Below, piece after piece: positions 43,170 through 52,388 of a DNA stretch of 64,000 nt. This DNA comes from Nilaparvata lugens. Lineage: Eukaryota; Arthropoda; Insecta; Hemiptera; Delphacidae. The notes under the pieces are model-generated. The model had not been told where the DNA came from, did not search any database, and was given only the letters and a program-made list of their open reading frames with translations. Every line of letters begins with the position of its first letter. Position 1 is the first letter of the stretch. The stretch is taken from the NCBI RefSeq assembly GCF_014356525.2, contig NC_052505.1, positions 20,915,432 to 20,979,431 of the forward strand, read 5' to 3'. The translations under genes were made by a program, and so were the position numbers.

Positions 43170-43979
43170 TTTTCGTGCACATTTTTTTCTGCTTGATTAA
43201 TTGAATAATATCTCTAGTAAACCATGAGGGGAATTTAGATTTAATTATTATATTAGATTTTGGTACATGCAATGAGAAGGCTCTGTATATAATTTCATAG
43301 AAATGATCAACTGCTAAGTCAACATCCTGAAAGTGATACAGTGCGTGCCAATCCGAGTTACAGAGCGTCCGGTAGAGTTCAAGGAAGTTAGCTTTTTTGA
43401 AATTATAATAAGACGAGTATACAGGCAAAGGCAAGGGGGTATTTCTTAAAACAAAATTTACTCCTATACAAGGATGATGAAGATCCTCAGGGAGTAAAGG
43501 AACGTTTTCTCGCAAAACATCTACAGAAAAATTTGAAAGCACCAAGTCCAGAGTTTTGAAACTTGCATTCAATACATTGTTGTACGATTTCATATCTAAA
43601 AATGACATGAAATTGAACAATCCTCTGCATTTGTGTGAACCATTACTCAAATTATAGTTGAACCCATTAATTTCATTGATATTAAAATCACCCAACACTA
43701 GAACAGAAGACGAACAAACAACCTCATTTGTTTCGAAATAATCAAAGAAAATAATATAGTCATCTATCCCAGCATTGGGAGAAAAGTAAACAATACATAT
43801 ATAAATAACCCTACCATTAATCAATGTTGATTTAACAAGCAACGATTCATACCTAGCACTTGCATTTCTAAAAATGAGTTGAGCTGACCATTTCGTGTTA
43901 ACGGCCAAGAGAACACCGCCACCCCACCGTTTACCTGACATAATGCTATCTCTATCACATCTGAATACTCTATAACGGT
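43156..43979 (-). pseudogene. LINE A endonuclease, part after the insertion
   Basis: It has AP-endonuclease features: RWGGGVLLAV, VLVLGDFNINE (the GDFN box) and LDLVLSN, followed by a linker with FPSWFTRDI that precedes the RT. The first residues of the annotated open frame come from element B's tail and poly-T run and are not part of this protein. The missing N-terminus (SETWL box) lies at 47281-47462, across the inserted LINE. A frameshift near 43160 separates it from the RT. Confidence 0.8.
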
Positions 43980-44048
43980 TATTATTATTATTAGCGTATG
44001 GCACATATATATAAAGACACACACAAACATATAGGTAGGTAGTCAAAG

Positions 44049-44091
<43 letters not shown>
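44049..44091 (+). repeat. 43-base A run (T run in LINE B sense)
   Basis: It lies inside the 3' region of LINE B, between its stop codon and its TAA tail, and in the opposite sense to a poly-A tail. Confidence 0.95.
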
Positions 44092-44096
<5 letters not shown>

Positions 44097-44137
44097 TCAT
44101 GAGACCGTTGTCAGGTTAATAAGATATTGTAAATATA

Positions 44138-47128
44138 TTAAATTTTGATGTCGAGGTTGTCAAGATAGTGTAGTGATTGTGGAGAAGCCGAAATAAAATC
44201 ATTTAAATCGCCTTGGTAGGCACGTATATTACAATTTCCGATTATGTGCTTCAGCGTCTGTCTAGCCTCTCCACAATCACAAGCAGGGGAAGGTAAACTG
44301 CCCCAGTCATTAAGAGAGGCCCCGCATCTCCCGTGGCCAGTCCTAACCCTGTTGAGGGCCGCCCACGTCCGTCTTGGCAGTTCAAATCCAGCCACATTCA
44401 CACCAACTGAGTACCTAAAGCAGATGCTGAGGGGGGTTTTTTCCATCCACTCTTCCTCCCAGCTTGCTCTCATGGAAAAATTTTCATCGCTCAGTTGCTC
44501 TGCCATGCGCATGGGAGGATGCCTTGACTTCAAACGATCACCCAAATCCAGAAGATCTCCATGGATTGGAAGTGCCCTGTTACTCTTCATCTTTTTGTAT
44601 TCATGTACAAGAGCAGAAGATCTACGTAGCCCCGGTGGAGCAATATTGCTGAGAACTGGAAGCCAGTATATGGGGGTGCTTCTAATTGTCCCAGTGATTA
44701 AACGCATAGTGTGGTTCAGTTGCGCATTTACTCTATTCACATGGGCACTATTTAACCACACAGCAGCACAATATTCAGCGGTTGGATACACCAAACCCAG
44801 AGCAGAACAGCGCAAAGTTGTGGCCGAAGCACCCCAAGTAGTGCCACAAAGTTTTTGAATTATGTTATTTCTTGTTTTTAGTTTCTCAGCAACATTTTGG
44901 ACATGGTGTTTAAAGGATAGAGTGCGGTCAAGCATAACTCCCAGGTACTTGGGTAAAAAATTGTGTTGCAGGTGAGCATCATCAAACTTTACCTTCAACT
45001 TCACACTTGCCTCCTTATTATTCAGATGAAAGCAGCAAACCTCCGTTTTCCTCATGTTGGGCTGGAGCCTCCACTTGTGGAAGTAAGCTGAGAGGAAAGA
45101 CAAGTCTTGAGTCAGGCTGCTTGCTGTTTTTTCCATACTCCTGTCCTGAATGGCTATAGCAATGTCATCTGCATACACAAATACTCTTGATTTGATATTT
45201 GGTAAATCGGCTGTGTACAGATTGAAAAGAAGGGGGGATAAGATAGATCCCTGTGGCAATCCATTGTTCAATACTCTTCTCCTGCTCAGCCTATCATCCA
45301 TGAGAACCCTGAAATTCCTGTTCTTCAGCATTTTATTGATCAATTGAATGATTTTTAGACTTTGCAGGACCTGTAGGAGTTTAAATATGAGGCCCTCTCT
45401 CCACACTGTGTCGTATGCAGCACTCAGGTCCACAAAGGCAACAGACGTCTTCAAGCCTTTCTGGAAACCCGCTTCAATATGTGTTGTCAATGCAAGAACC
45501 TGGTCTGCGCAGCTCCGGTTTGGCCGAAATCCTGCTTGTTGAATTGGAACATGTTCCAGTATTTTTGGGCTGATCCTGTTATAGATGAGCCTTTCAAGTA
45601 ATTTATAGCTGACACTGAGCAGAGCAATTGGACGGTAACTCTTAACATCATCACAAGGCTTGCCAGGTTTTATGATTGCCACAATTTTTGACTCCTTGAA
45701 TTCTGCTGGGAGATAGCCACTCTGTAAGATCCTTGTATAGAACCGAGAGAGCCACAGTCTGACACGCTTTCCTGTATGGAGCAGGAACTCTGGATGGATT
45801 CCATCAAACCCCGGTGCCTTACCAGGCTTTGTATTGTGAAGTGCAACATTTACCTCCTCAACCGTGAAATCACTGGACAGACTTGAGTCTTCTGGAACAG
45901 TTGCTTTCATCTCCCTTAGCCTATTCTTCACCCTTATTGCATGGTCCAGGCAGCCTGGGGCCTTTGATGTCCTAACAATTTGTTCTGCCACCTGATTAGG
46001 ATGAATATGGCAGCCCTGATGGGTGACAATTTTCGCACTGCCCAGCTTCCTGAGAAGACTCCAAGCCCGGCGGCTGGAATGTCTGAAATCCATCTTCTCC
46101 ATTGTGCTGGACCATTTCTCTCTGCGTGCCTCATCCAAACTCTTCAGGAGTTCTCCTGCAATCTTTGGATCATTCTTTTTCTGGAATTGCTTATAGAGAT
46201 GTTCACTCGTTTCACTCCATCCCGGGATATATTCCTTCCTGAAACCTCTTGGAATATGTTTCTTGGCCATTGCTACAACAATGCCTATAAATCTTTTATA
46301 GTTCTCAGGCTCTGGAGGGATCCAACGGATGCATCTATCCAATTCTTCTGTGAAACCACTCCAGTTAGCCTTTTTGAAATTCCATCTAGGTTGCTGAATT
46401 GATTGGATGAGTGGGATTTGTAGTCCAGTCTCAATGAGAACAGGCCTGTGCTGACTGTGAGGGAAGTTTGACAGGACATTACGTCTGACAGGGTAATATC
46501 TGCCTCCATCTGCCGAGGCAAAGCATAGGTCAGGATTTGAGTCACTATTCCATGCAGCAGAGTGGAAGCTTGCTCTGTCCTTAGCATCAAATATTAGCTG
46601 AATATCATTTTCCTCAGCCCAGTCAGTCAGTGCTATTCCGTTTGCATCATTGGTTCGGTATCTCCAAGTCTCATGATGACTATTGAAGTCGCCAATATAT
46701 AGTGCAGGGTGAGCATATTTCTTGAGAACATGTGGTGGCCAGGGGATCCCTGGAGGCTTGTACACATTAGTAATAGTCATATCCCCAATTTTCATGACCA
46801 CCTGATGTACCCCATTATCTGCACTCATTTCAAGACAGGAGGCATTTTGAATTCCATTCCTTACATAGGTGGCCACTCCATAAGCATGATGATATGTCGC
46901 ACCTATTATTTTATATCCAGGAACTCGACCCCTCTGGAACAGTTTCTCCTCATCAGCTGCGTGCGTCTCTTGCACCAACAGCACATCTACTTTGTTTTCA
47001 GTCAAGAGCCGGGATAGGTAATCGCATTTTCCCCTGCTAATACCTTCAACATTTATTTGTAAAATTCCAATTCCTTGTCCTAGTTTCCTCGTTGGGTAGC
47101 TCTGAAAAGAGCTGTTTCTAAAACTCAT
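44138..47128 (-). CDS. LINE B endonuclease-reverse transcriptase
   Basis: This 996-residue ORF has no stops. The N-terminal AP-type endonuclease has QINVEG at 24-29, the catalytic QETH at 53-56, GDFNSHHE at 146-152, SNPDLCF near 200 and SQHRPV near 227. The reverse transcriptase has SYRPIALLSVSYKLLERL near 498, QAGFRPNRSC near 535, FVDLSAAYDTVW near 566, LPQGSILSPLLF near 625 and the catalytic YADD at 652-655. The end has a Cys/His cluster (CDCGEARQTLKHIIGNC) seen in many insect LINE proteins and thought to bind nucleic acid. It would nick target DNA and copy element RNA. The start ATG is the first in frame, with a short untranslated leader. No ORF1 precedes it, so the element may be 5'-truncated or single-ORF. 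All catalytic motifs look intact. Confidence 0.93.
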   Translation of the reverse strand: MSFRNSSFQSYPTRKLGQGIGILQINVEGISRGKCDYLSRLLTENKVDVLLVQETHAADEEKLFQRGRVPGYKIIGATYHHAYGVATYVRNGIQNASCLEMSADNGVHQVVMKIGDMTITNVYKPPGIPWPPHVLKKYAHPALYIGDFNSHHETWRYRTNDANGIALTDWAEENDIQLIFDAKDRASFHSAAWNSDSNPDLCFASADGGRYYPVRRNVLSNFPHSQHRPVLIETGLQIPLIQSIQQPRWNFKKANWSGFTEELDRCIRWIPPEPENYKRFIGIVVAMAKKHIPRGFRKEYIPGWSETSEHLYKQFQKKNDPKIAGELLKSLDEARREKWSSTMEKMDFRHSSRRAWSLLRKLGSAKIVTHQGCHIHPNQVAEQIVRTSKAPGCLDHAIRVKNRLREMKATVPEDSSLSSDFTVEEVNVALHNTKPGKAPGFDGIHPEFLLHTGKRVRLWLSRFYTRILQSGYLPAEFKESKIVAIIKPGKPCDDVKSYRPIALLSVSYKLLERLIYNRISPKILEHVPIQQAGFRPNRSCADQVLALTTHIEAGFQKGLKTSVAFVDLSAAYDTVWREGLIFKLLQVLQSLKIIQLINKMLKNRNFRVLMDDRLSRRRVLNNGLPQGSILSPLLFNLYTADLPNIKSRVFVYADDIAIAIQDRSMEKTASSLTQDLSFLSAYFHKWRLQPNMRKTEVCCFHLNNKEASVKLKVKFDDAHLQHNFLPKYLGVMLDRTLSFKHHVQNVAEKLKTRNNIIQKLCGTTWGASATTLRCSALGLVYPTAEYCAAVWLNSAHVNRVNAQLNHTMRLITGTIRSTPIYWLPVLSNIAPPGLRRSSALVHEYKKMKSNRALPIHGDLLDLGDRLKSRHPPMRMAEQLSDENFSMRASWEEEWMEKTPLSICFRYSVGVNVAGFELPRRTWAALNRVRTGHGRCGASLNDWGSLPSPACDCGEARQTLKHIIGNCNIRAYQGDLNDFISASPQSLHYLDNLDIKI

Positions 47129-47280
47129 CTTAAGATGTTTGTGTGTGTGCTAGCTTTAGGCCAGGAGATCAGAGATAGTCTGGCCGCCAAACGAACTTAG
47201 GCAGAAATTTTTTCCTTTCCAATACGTGCATCATTGCCAATATCCAACCAATACCAATACCCCACAGACGTCTGGAGTGT

Positions 47281-47462
47281 TCTATAACGGTAATCAAACA
47301 GTTCTCCATCATGAATTTCACCATTTAACCATGTCTCAGACAAGGCGACAAAATCGAAAGAATCAGCTAGCACAGCTTGGTATAGAGCATGTGACTTAGT
47401 ACGCAAACCACGCGTATTCTGATAAACTAAACTAACAACACGAGAATCACTAATAACAATCT
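47281..47462 (-). pseudogene. LINE A endonuclease N-terminus
   Basis: The minus strand reads VYQNTRGLRTKSHALYQAV and then FVALSETWLNGEI, the first two conserved boxes of LINE AP-endonucleases, and breaks at FDYRYR where LINE B entered. The residues after that in the same frame come from LINE B's leader. No ATG starts it in the visible frame. Confidence 0.8.
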
Positions 47463-47647
47463 ATACATACTTCTAGAGGAAAAACAATATCATAGCAATC
47501 AGAAACAGCAAAGCTAACAACAGAAACAAAGTTAGATAAAGAAGATGATTCAAAAACAGAGCTATCAGTAATCAATTTAACGATAATCATTTCAGGTTTT
47601 AGAATGCCGATAGAGCAATAGGACAACGAATCCAGATAACTATTGAT

Positions 47648-47960
47648 TTAGACTGCATTATCAGCGAGCTTAGCAATGTCAATTTCAGATTTGATAGTAT
47701 GAATCGTAGTACCTTCACTTTTTCTTATCCTAATATTGCCAGATCTGTCAATCCACAAAAATTTAAATTCACGTTCACTTTTCGCAAACGTTCACCTTTT
47801 TAGCCTTCGTAAATAGAATTCTTTTACGTTGACTGAGTGATTGATTGATGTAGATGGGAGAGTCCATAGCCAAGCCCATGTGTCTAGTTGATAATGTTCT
47901 TTTAACACGACGCTTCGCCAAAAACGCCTCCTTCGTTAATTGTTCCGATTCTGCAGCCAT
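47648..47960 (-). pseudogene. LINE A ORF1 C-terminal end
   Basis: The minus-strand frame from MAAESEQLTKEAF carries YINQSLSQRKRILFTKAKK, then after a frameshift near 47775 continues FKFLWIDRSGNIRIRKSEG to a stop at 47650-47648. This order (IYINE-L...F-KAK...KFVW...G-I-VRKSEG) is the C-terminal domain of ORF1 proteins in CR1/jockey-type LINEs, also found in baculovirus FP-type proteins. The N-terminal coiled coil is missing. Confidence 0.7.
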
Positions 47961-48197
47961 GATGGATATCAGTGTAGACGAATTATTATTAACTCCGCCA
48001 GATATAAGTGATTTAACAGGTTTGTGCAGTTGTAGAAAAAATTTTGTATGTAATTCGCGCGTAATGCTTCTTTATCGCTCTTGCAAAATTATCACGCTCT
48101 GCTTCACGTCGCGTGATAACTGTTTTGTGCTAGCGATAAAGTCGCGCATTACGCTCTTAATACATAAATAGCTATTATCTGTATCTGTAAAGATACA

Positions 48198-48542
48198 GGG
48201 CCGTTTGCACAGTGACAGTTTAAACTAAATTTCAGTTCAAAATGGATTAAATCCGTATCAAGTCTCTTTTGTTATAATTTGTTTCATTTTGAGTTTAAGC
48301 TTGGCCACCCCTAATACAAGGCCCTGGCCTACGATATTGCAACGTCGCAGTGTAGGCCTAGAATATAATAAATGATTGGTGAAAAAGATTAGCTGCTTTT
48401 TCACCAATCATGATGTATAAGATTCTAGGCCTACACTGCGACGTTGCAATATCGTAGGCCAGGGCCTTGTATTAGAGGTGGGTATGGTTTGAGCCACCAG
48501 CTGATTAAATTCAGTTTAAGCTTTTGACTGTACAAACGGCCC
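48198..48542. mobile_element. MITE interrupted by a second MITE
   Basis: The ends are GGGCCGTTTGCACAGT and ACTGTACAAACGGCCC, inverted and imperfect, with inner pairs GTTTAAACT and CAGTTTAAGC. It resembles the GGGCCGGTT family at 5679 and 6145. Its centre is occupied by a separate palindrome. Confidence 0.75.
48311..48475. mobile_element. Near-perfect 165-bp palindrome
   Basis: The arms CTAATACAAGGCCCTGGCCT with ACGATATTGCAACGTCGCAG and GTGTAGGCCTAGAAT are followed by their complements, with only a short centre (about 48380-48405). Almost no mismatches are seen, so it is young and would form a long RNA hairpin if transcribed. Confidence 0.85.
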
Positions 48543-48639
48543 ATAGTCAGTACGGATATAATAAGCATAGCATGCATTGAATAGCATCATAGGAATGAAT
48601 TCTGTAGGAAGCTTAATTAGTAGGTACTGTTGCATTTTT

Positions 48640-49260
48640 GTAATCTTTGGTACAAAATGAGACTATTTTGAAGTAACAATTAGTTGACAAGACAAGCGAC
48701 AACCAGGATCTTCAGCAGAACACGGATTGTTTCTACAGCAGAAGACAGTTTATTTCTGTATCAGACGAGTCTGTACGCACCTTGATAAGCATAGCATCAG
48801 CTGATAAAAAGCGTGCTCACGATATATAAGTCTATAAGCACCTCAATAAGGACAGCATCAGCTAATGGAGAGCGTGTTCGTGGCGAATAAGTCTGTACTC
48901 TGCTCTAGAAGTAATGATAATCTTTGGTACAAGATGAGAATATTTCGAAGTTACAAGAGTGAGAGTACAATGAGGTGCTAGTAATGTGACAGGAAGTGAA
49001 CACCATATTTGGTACAACATGGAAATATTTCAAAGTAACAAGTGAGAGGATATTTAGGTGCTAGTGATGTGATAAGTTACAACAGTATTAATCTTTAGTG
49101 TCAATCTTTTTTACAACATGAGACTGTTTGAAAGTAACAAGTAAGAGAACAATTAGGTGACAAGGCGAGTGCCAATCAGGATCTGAAAACATTTCAAAGT
49201 TTCAATTTTAAGGATGAGGACACTGAGGTGACAAGACAAGTGACAACCACGATCTTTATC
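48640..49260 (+). repeat. Diverged tandem repeats of about 100-150 bp
   Basis: About four units share AATCTTTGGTACAA(A/G)ATGAGA, a TTTCGAAGTAACAAG-like motif and AGGTGCTAGTGATGTGA. They have drifted considerably in length and sequence. Confidence 0.6.
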
Positions 49261-49264
49261 AGAC

Positions 49265-49345
49265 GAAGATTCATTTCTATAGCAGACGACGGTCTATTTC
49301 CATAGTAGACGACGGTTTATTTCTGTAGCAGACGACGGACGGCCA
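49265..49345 (+). repeat. 23-bp tandem repeat
   Basis: AGCAGACGACGG followed by TTTATTTCTGT variants occurs three times in register. Confidence 0.85.
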
Positions 49346-49482
49346 GTTTATTATCAGTGGGAAGACGATTGGTGAGATTGTGGTGAGGTTGCCGGCGAAT
49401 AACGGAACGGTCGGTTAGACGCATATCCTCGGCCAACACTGATCCCAGCAAGTGAATTAAAGACTCGGTTACACAAGCACCA

Positions 49483-49535
49483 AACAAAGGATTGGGTAAG
49501 GATCCTCAACAGAGGATTGGGTAAGGATCCTCCAT
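49483..49535 (+). repeat. Short direct duplication
   Basis: AGGATTGGGTAAGGATCCTC occurs twice with a five-base spacer. Confidence 0.9.
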
Positions 49536-49669
49536 CCCTTGTGCGGCTAGGCGGCCCTTTTCAGCCCGCGGCTGCCTGCCCAATTTGTCTCGCTGCTCCC
49601 TCTCACCCACTCACTCTCTCTTTCTTTCTCTCACGACGCAATCGATCCTCTTACTTGGAACTCTCATAC

Positions 49670-49700
49670 TACTACAACAACAACAACAACATCAACAACT
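49670..49700 (+). repeat. CAA trinucleotide microsatellite
   Basis: ACAACAACAACAACAACATC, a short CAA run. The frame it opens (glutamines) has no other protein features. Confidence 0.85.
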
Positions 49701-50084
49701 AACCGCAAACTACTTCCTTGTCTTCCCGGTTTCCGAAAATCTTAGCAACAACAACTTACAGGAAGCTAGACTATAATTAAAAACAAACATCTCCTCATTC
49801 AAGACAAATACTCAACTTAGTTCTGTATAGTTGGCTTTCTAGACTAGAAGTAATTGTTTTTGAATCATTATGAAGTACAATGAGATTCAATTTTATAGGT
49901 AAATGGTAGCTTGGTAATAAAAATCTCTTCTCAACTTCTTAAACAATCTCCGCTGTTGAGATGAGGTGAGACAAAACTGTATTTTGGAGGACGGAATTCA
50001 TATTGGAGTTCTGATCATCATTTAGAACTATGATGTTCCTACTTAGGATGTTTTTATGTTTTCATCCTATTTCGGACTATGTGT
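49701..50084. other. No recognised feature
   Basis: AT-rich spacer without convincing frames. Confidence 0.35.
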
Positions 50085-50200
50085 AACATCTAAATTTGGG
50101 AGAGGAATAGCACAAGGTTACCTTTTGTTTCTCTCCCTAACATTTTGATGATGTACTTATTGTATCAATCAATAAATAATGAATAGAATATTTGGACCAC
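50085..50200 (+). repeat. Retroposon-tail repeat with inner hairpin, copy 1
   Basis: GTAACATCTAAATTTGGGAG, GGAATAGCACAAGG and TTTCTCTCCC match 60565-60640. GGGAGAGGAA and TTTCTCTCCC can pair. It is followed by CAATAAATAATGAATAGAAT. Confidence 0.65.
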
Positions 50201-50624
50201 ATTCTTCAACCTCTCATATATCCTTTTCTCCATACAAATTTTGCATTGTATCTGTATTTTGATAGATATCCGAGCAAACTTACAGAATACCGGATTCAAT
50301 GGAAAGAGCATATAAGAAGAATATGTCTGCAGAAAGGTTTCCCGTACAGGTATTGAATTATAAACCAAAAGGCAGAAAATCCATTGAAAGGCCACGTAAG
50401 ATATGGCAACATCAAATCTAAACATTAAAAAAGTTATGTATGAAAATTTCATTAAAATTACTCAATAAATTTATATTTATTTGCTGTCTATTTAAAACTA
50501 TTCATTTGAATTTCATTAAATTTACATTTAATGTAAGTTTATAGACTCGATCTCAAACAACAGTAAGCTGGGTTGTAAGAGGAAACAGTCAATAGCCTAA
50601 TCATTCACGTAAGATGATGATAAT

Positions 50625-51035
50625 AAATAAATTCGTATGGCTTTTATTGGTGGGGAGTCCCTGACGGAAGTTCCAAAAATTGTCATTGTCATTGCCTGAA
50701 TTTGTCATTTAAGCCGTCAATGGGCCTTACGACTGTTATACTTCAGCCGGACCGACAATTTAACGTGCCCATCCGATAACACAAGATAAGATGATTATGA
50801 TGATGATTTTATTAATTTAGCGTATTGCGTAGCAGCATAGAAATCCCGGGTTCAAACCCTCTCATTAGCAAAAGTTTTTTAACTAGATCACTCCCGTGTT
50901 ATCAGATTGGCACGTTAAACTATTGGTCCCGGCTGAAGTATGACAGTCGTAAGGCCCATTGACGGCTTAAATTATATAATCAGGCGGTGGGACCTTCCCG
51001 CAAGAGACTCTAACAAAAGCCATACGAATTTACTT
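50625..51035. repeat. Second inverted SINE pair with one tRNA-like head
   Basis: The arms (50636-50800 and 50880-51029) share, inverted, AATTCGTATGGCTTTT, TTAAGCCGTCAATGGGCCTT, ACGACTGTTATACTTCAGCC and GTTATCGGAT/ATCAGATTGG. Between them lies a tRNA-like head with the B box GGGTTCAAACCCTC (50848-50861), in line with the right arm. The left arm has no head. The arrangement matches 31302-31527, but the SINE family is different. Confidence 0.75.
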
Positions 51036-51439
51036 TTATAATGCTCATGAGTCTACATAATACACTTTATTTCTTCAATTCTTCAAGATGTTGTGTAGTT
51101 TTTGATGATGATATGTATTTTGAAGGAATTCAACCGTGTTCATAACACAATAAGTACGGATGATGAGGTTTATCTGTACATAATCTGTTCTCAAAATCAG
51201 ATTCCATGAGTACAGCAATAGTGGGTCGCGAGAGAAGTTTCCTTGCAGAGCGTTACAAATTTTGCAGCTTCTACGAGCTAAGCTAAGGGTGAGATCCAGT
51301 CCATTTTTGGACAGAGTCCAACAGTCGAAGTGAGTCAAACATAATGATTTCTATACGTGGTCGCCGATTCCAATCCATTCTGATGTTTACCCTGTCGTGT
51401 TTTATGAGTGAGATCATCCAAAGTATTACTCGAATTTTT

Positions 51440-52260
51440 ACTTTCCTTGCCCTATTACCATAGGTAAGGAAAGTATTGCTTTCCGAAAAAAATTGAGGTA
51501 CCCCAATTTCTAAATTTCTAAATTTCTATACGTTTCAAGGTCCCCTGAGTCCAAAAAAGTGGTTTTTGGGTATTGGTCTGTATGTGTGTGTGTGTGTATG
51601 AGTGTATATGCGTCTGTGTACACGATATCTCATCTCCCAATTAATCGATTGACTTGAAATTTTAAACTTAAGGTCCTAACACTATAAGGATCCGACACGA
51701 ACAATTTCGATCAAATGCAATTCAAGATGGCGGCTAAAATTTCGAAAATGTTGTCAAAAACAGGGTTTTTCGCAATTTTCTCAAAAATGGCTCCAACGAT
51801 TTTGATCAAATTCATACCTCGAAAAGTCATTGATAAGCTCTATCAACTGCCATGAGTCCCATATCTGTAAAAATTTCAGGAGCTCCGCCCCATCTAGGCA
51901 AAGTTTGATTTTGGATTCTCAATTATCAGGCTTCAAATACAATTTAAACAAAGAATTTCAAGTGGAAAAGATTAAGCATGAAAATCTCTACAATAAAGGT
52001 CAGTAACATTTTCACCTAAATTTGAAAATAAGCTCGAAATTCGAGAAAATGTGATTATTTCAATTGCAAACTGTTGATTCTATTAAATCATTCACTATGA
52101 AGAGATAGCAGATCTCGTGTGTCTATAGCGTTATTGTCTTGTCACCAGCTGGCTCAGATCTTTGAATAGTAGTAGCCTTGTGATGCGCGGGAACACTAGC
52201 GTCAGGTGATCAATTTCCATAACGGCAAGGAAAGTTGTGTGAGTGCGCCACACCAGATTT
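51440..52260 (+). mobile_element. Dispersed 0.8-kb element with terminal hairpin
   Basis: It starts ACTTTCCTTGCC, forms at once a hairpin with GGTAAGGAAAGT (51463-51474), and shows the inverted ACTTTCCTTGCC again as GGCAAGGAAAGT at 52224-52235, close to the end CACACCAG. ATTTTT lies on both sides and may be the target duplication. It contains a TG microsatellite and no coding frame. A partial copy opens the window. The class is uncertain. Confidence 0.65.
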
Positions 52261-52388
52261 TTGTTATGATTTTGTTATCAGAATAACAGATGATGATGAC
52301 GATTATTAAAAGATTTATGTAACTATTTTAAGTTAGTCACACACACACATCTTTCTTGGCCGGGAGATCCCTCTTTCCGATGTAGCAG

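Larger units (their letters stand above)
43980..47280 (-). mobile_element. LINE B inserted in LINE A
   Basis: This 3,301-bp insert is flanked by an 11-bp direct repeat, TCTATAACGGT (43969-43979 and 47281-47291). On the minus strand it has a 152-bp 5' region, a single intact ORF, a 3' region holding a 43-base T run, and a terminal TAA repeat tail (43980-43993). TAA tails are known in I-type LINEs. Removing the insert and one repeat returns LINE A to a continuous endonuclease frame, so the boundaries are firm. Confidence 0.9.
41331..47975 (-). mobile_element. Degraded two-ORF LINE (element A)
   Basis: Minus-strand order: ORF1 end (47648-47960), endonuclease start (47281-47462), a 3.3-kb insertion of another LINE, endonuclease remainder (43156-43979), reverse transcriptase (41916-43169), C-terminal end (41586-41798), untranslated 3' region, and an AATAAATAAATAAA tail near 41340. 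EN-RT architecture plus a nucleocapsid-like ORF1 places it in the CR1/jockey group of non-LTR retrotransposons. It is inactive: frameshifts, an internal deletion and an insertion break it. The 5' limit is approximate. Confidence 0.85.

Noticed and set aside
44049..44091. A run taken as the poly-A tail or end of LINE B
   Set aside because: It is in the wrong sense for a minus-strand element. The 11-bp target duplication places the true end at the TAA repeat at 43980.
44244..44858. 204-codon plus-strand frame
   Set aside because: It is antisense to the intact LINE B ORF.
47854..48171. Plus-strand frame with MMDISVDELLLTPPD, considered as a gene start
   Set aside because: Its first part is antisense to LINE A ORF1 and no downstream exon could be supported.
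50841..50870. tRNA gene at 50.85 kb, and similarly at 31.4, 25.0 and 59.2 kb
   Set aside because: Only the B-box half is tRNA-like, no full cloverleaf forms, and each is attached to a repeated SINE body.
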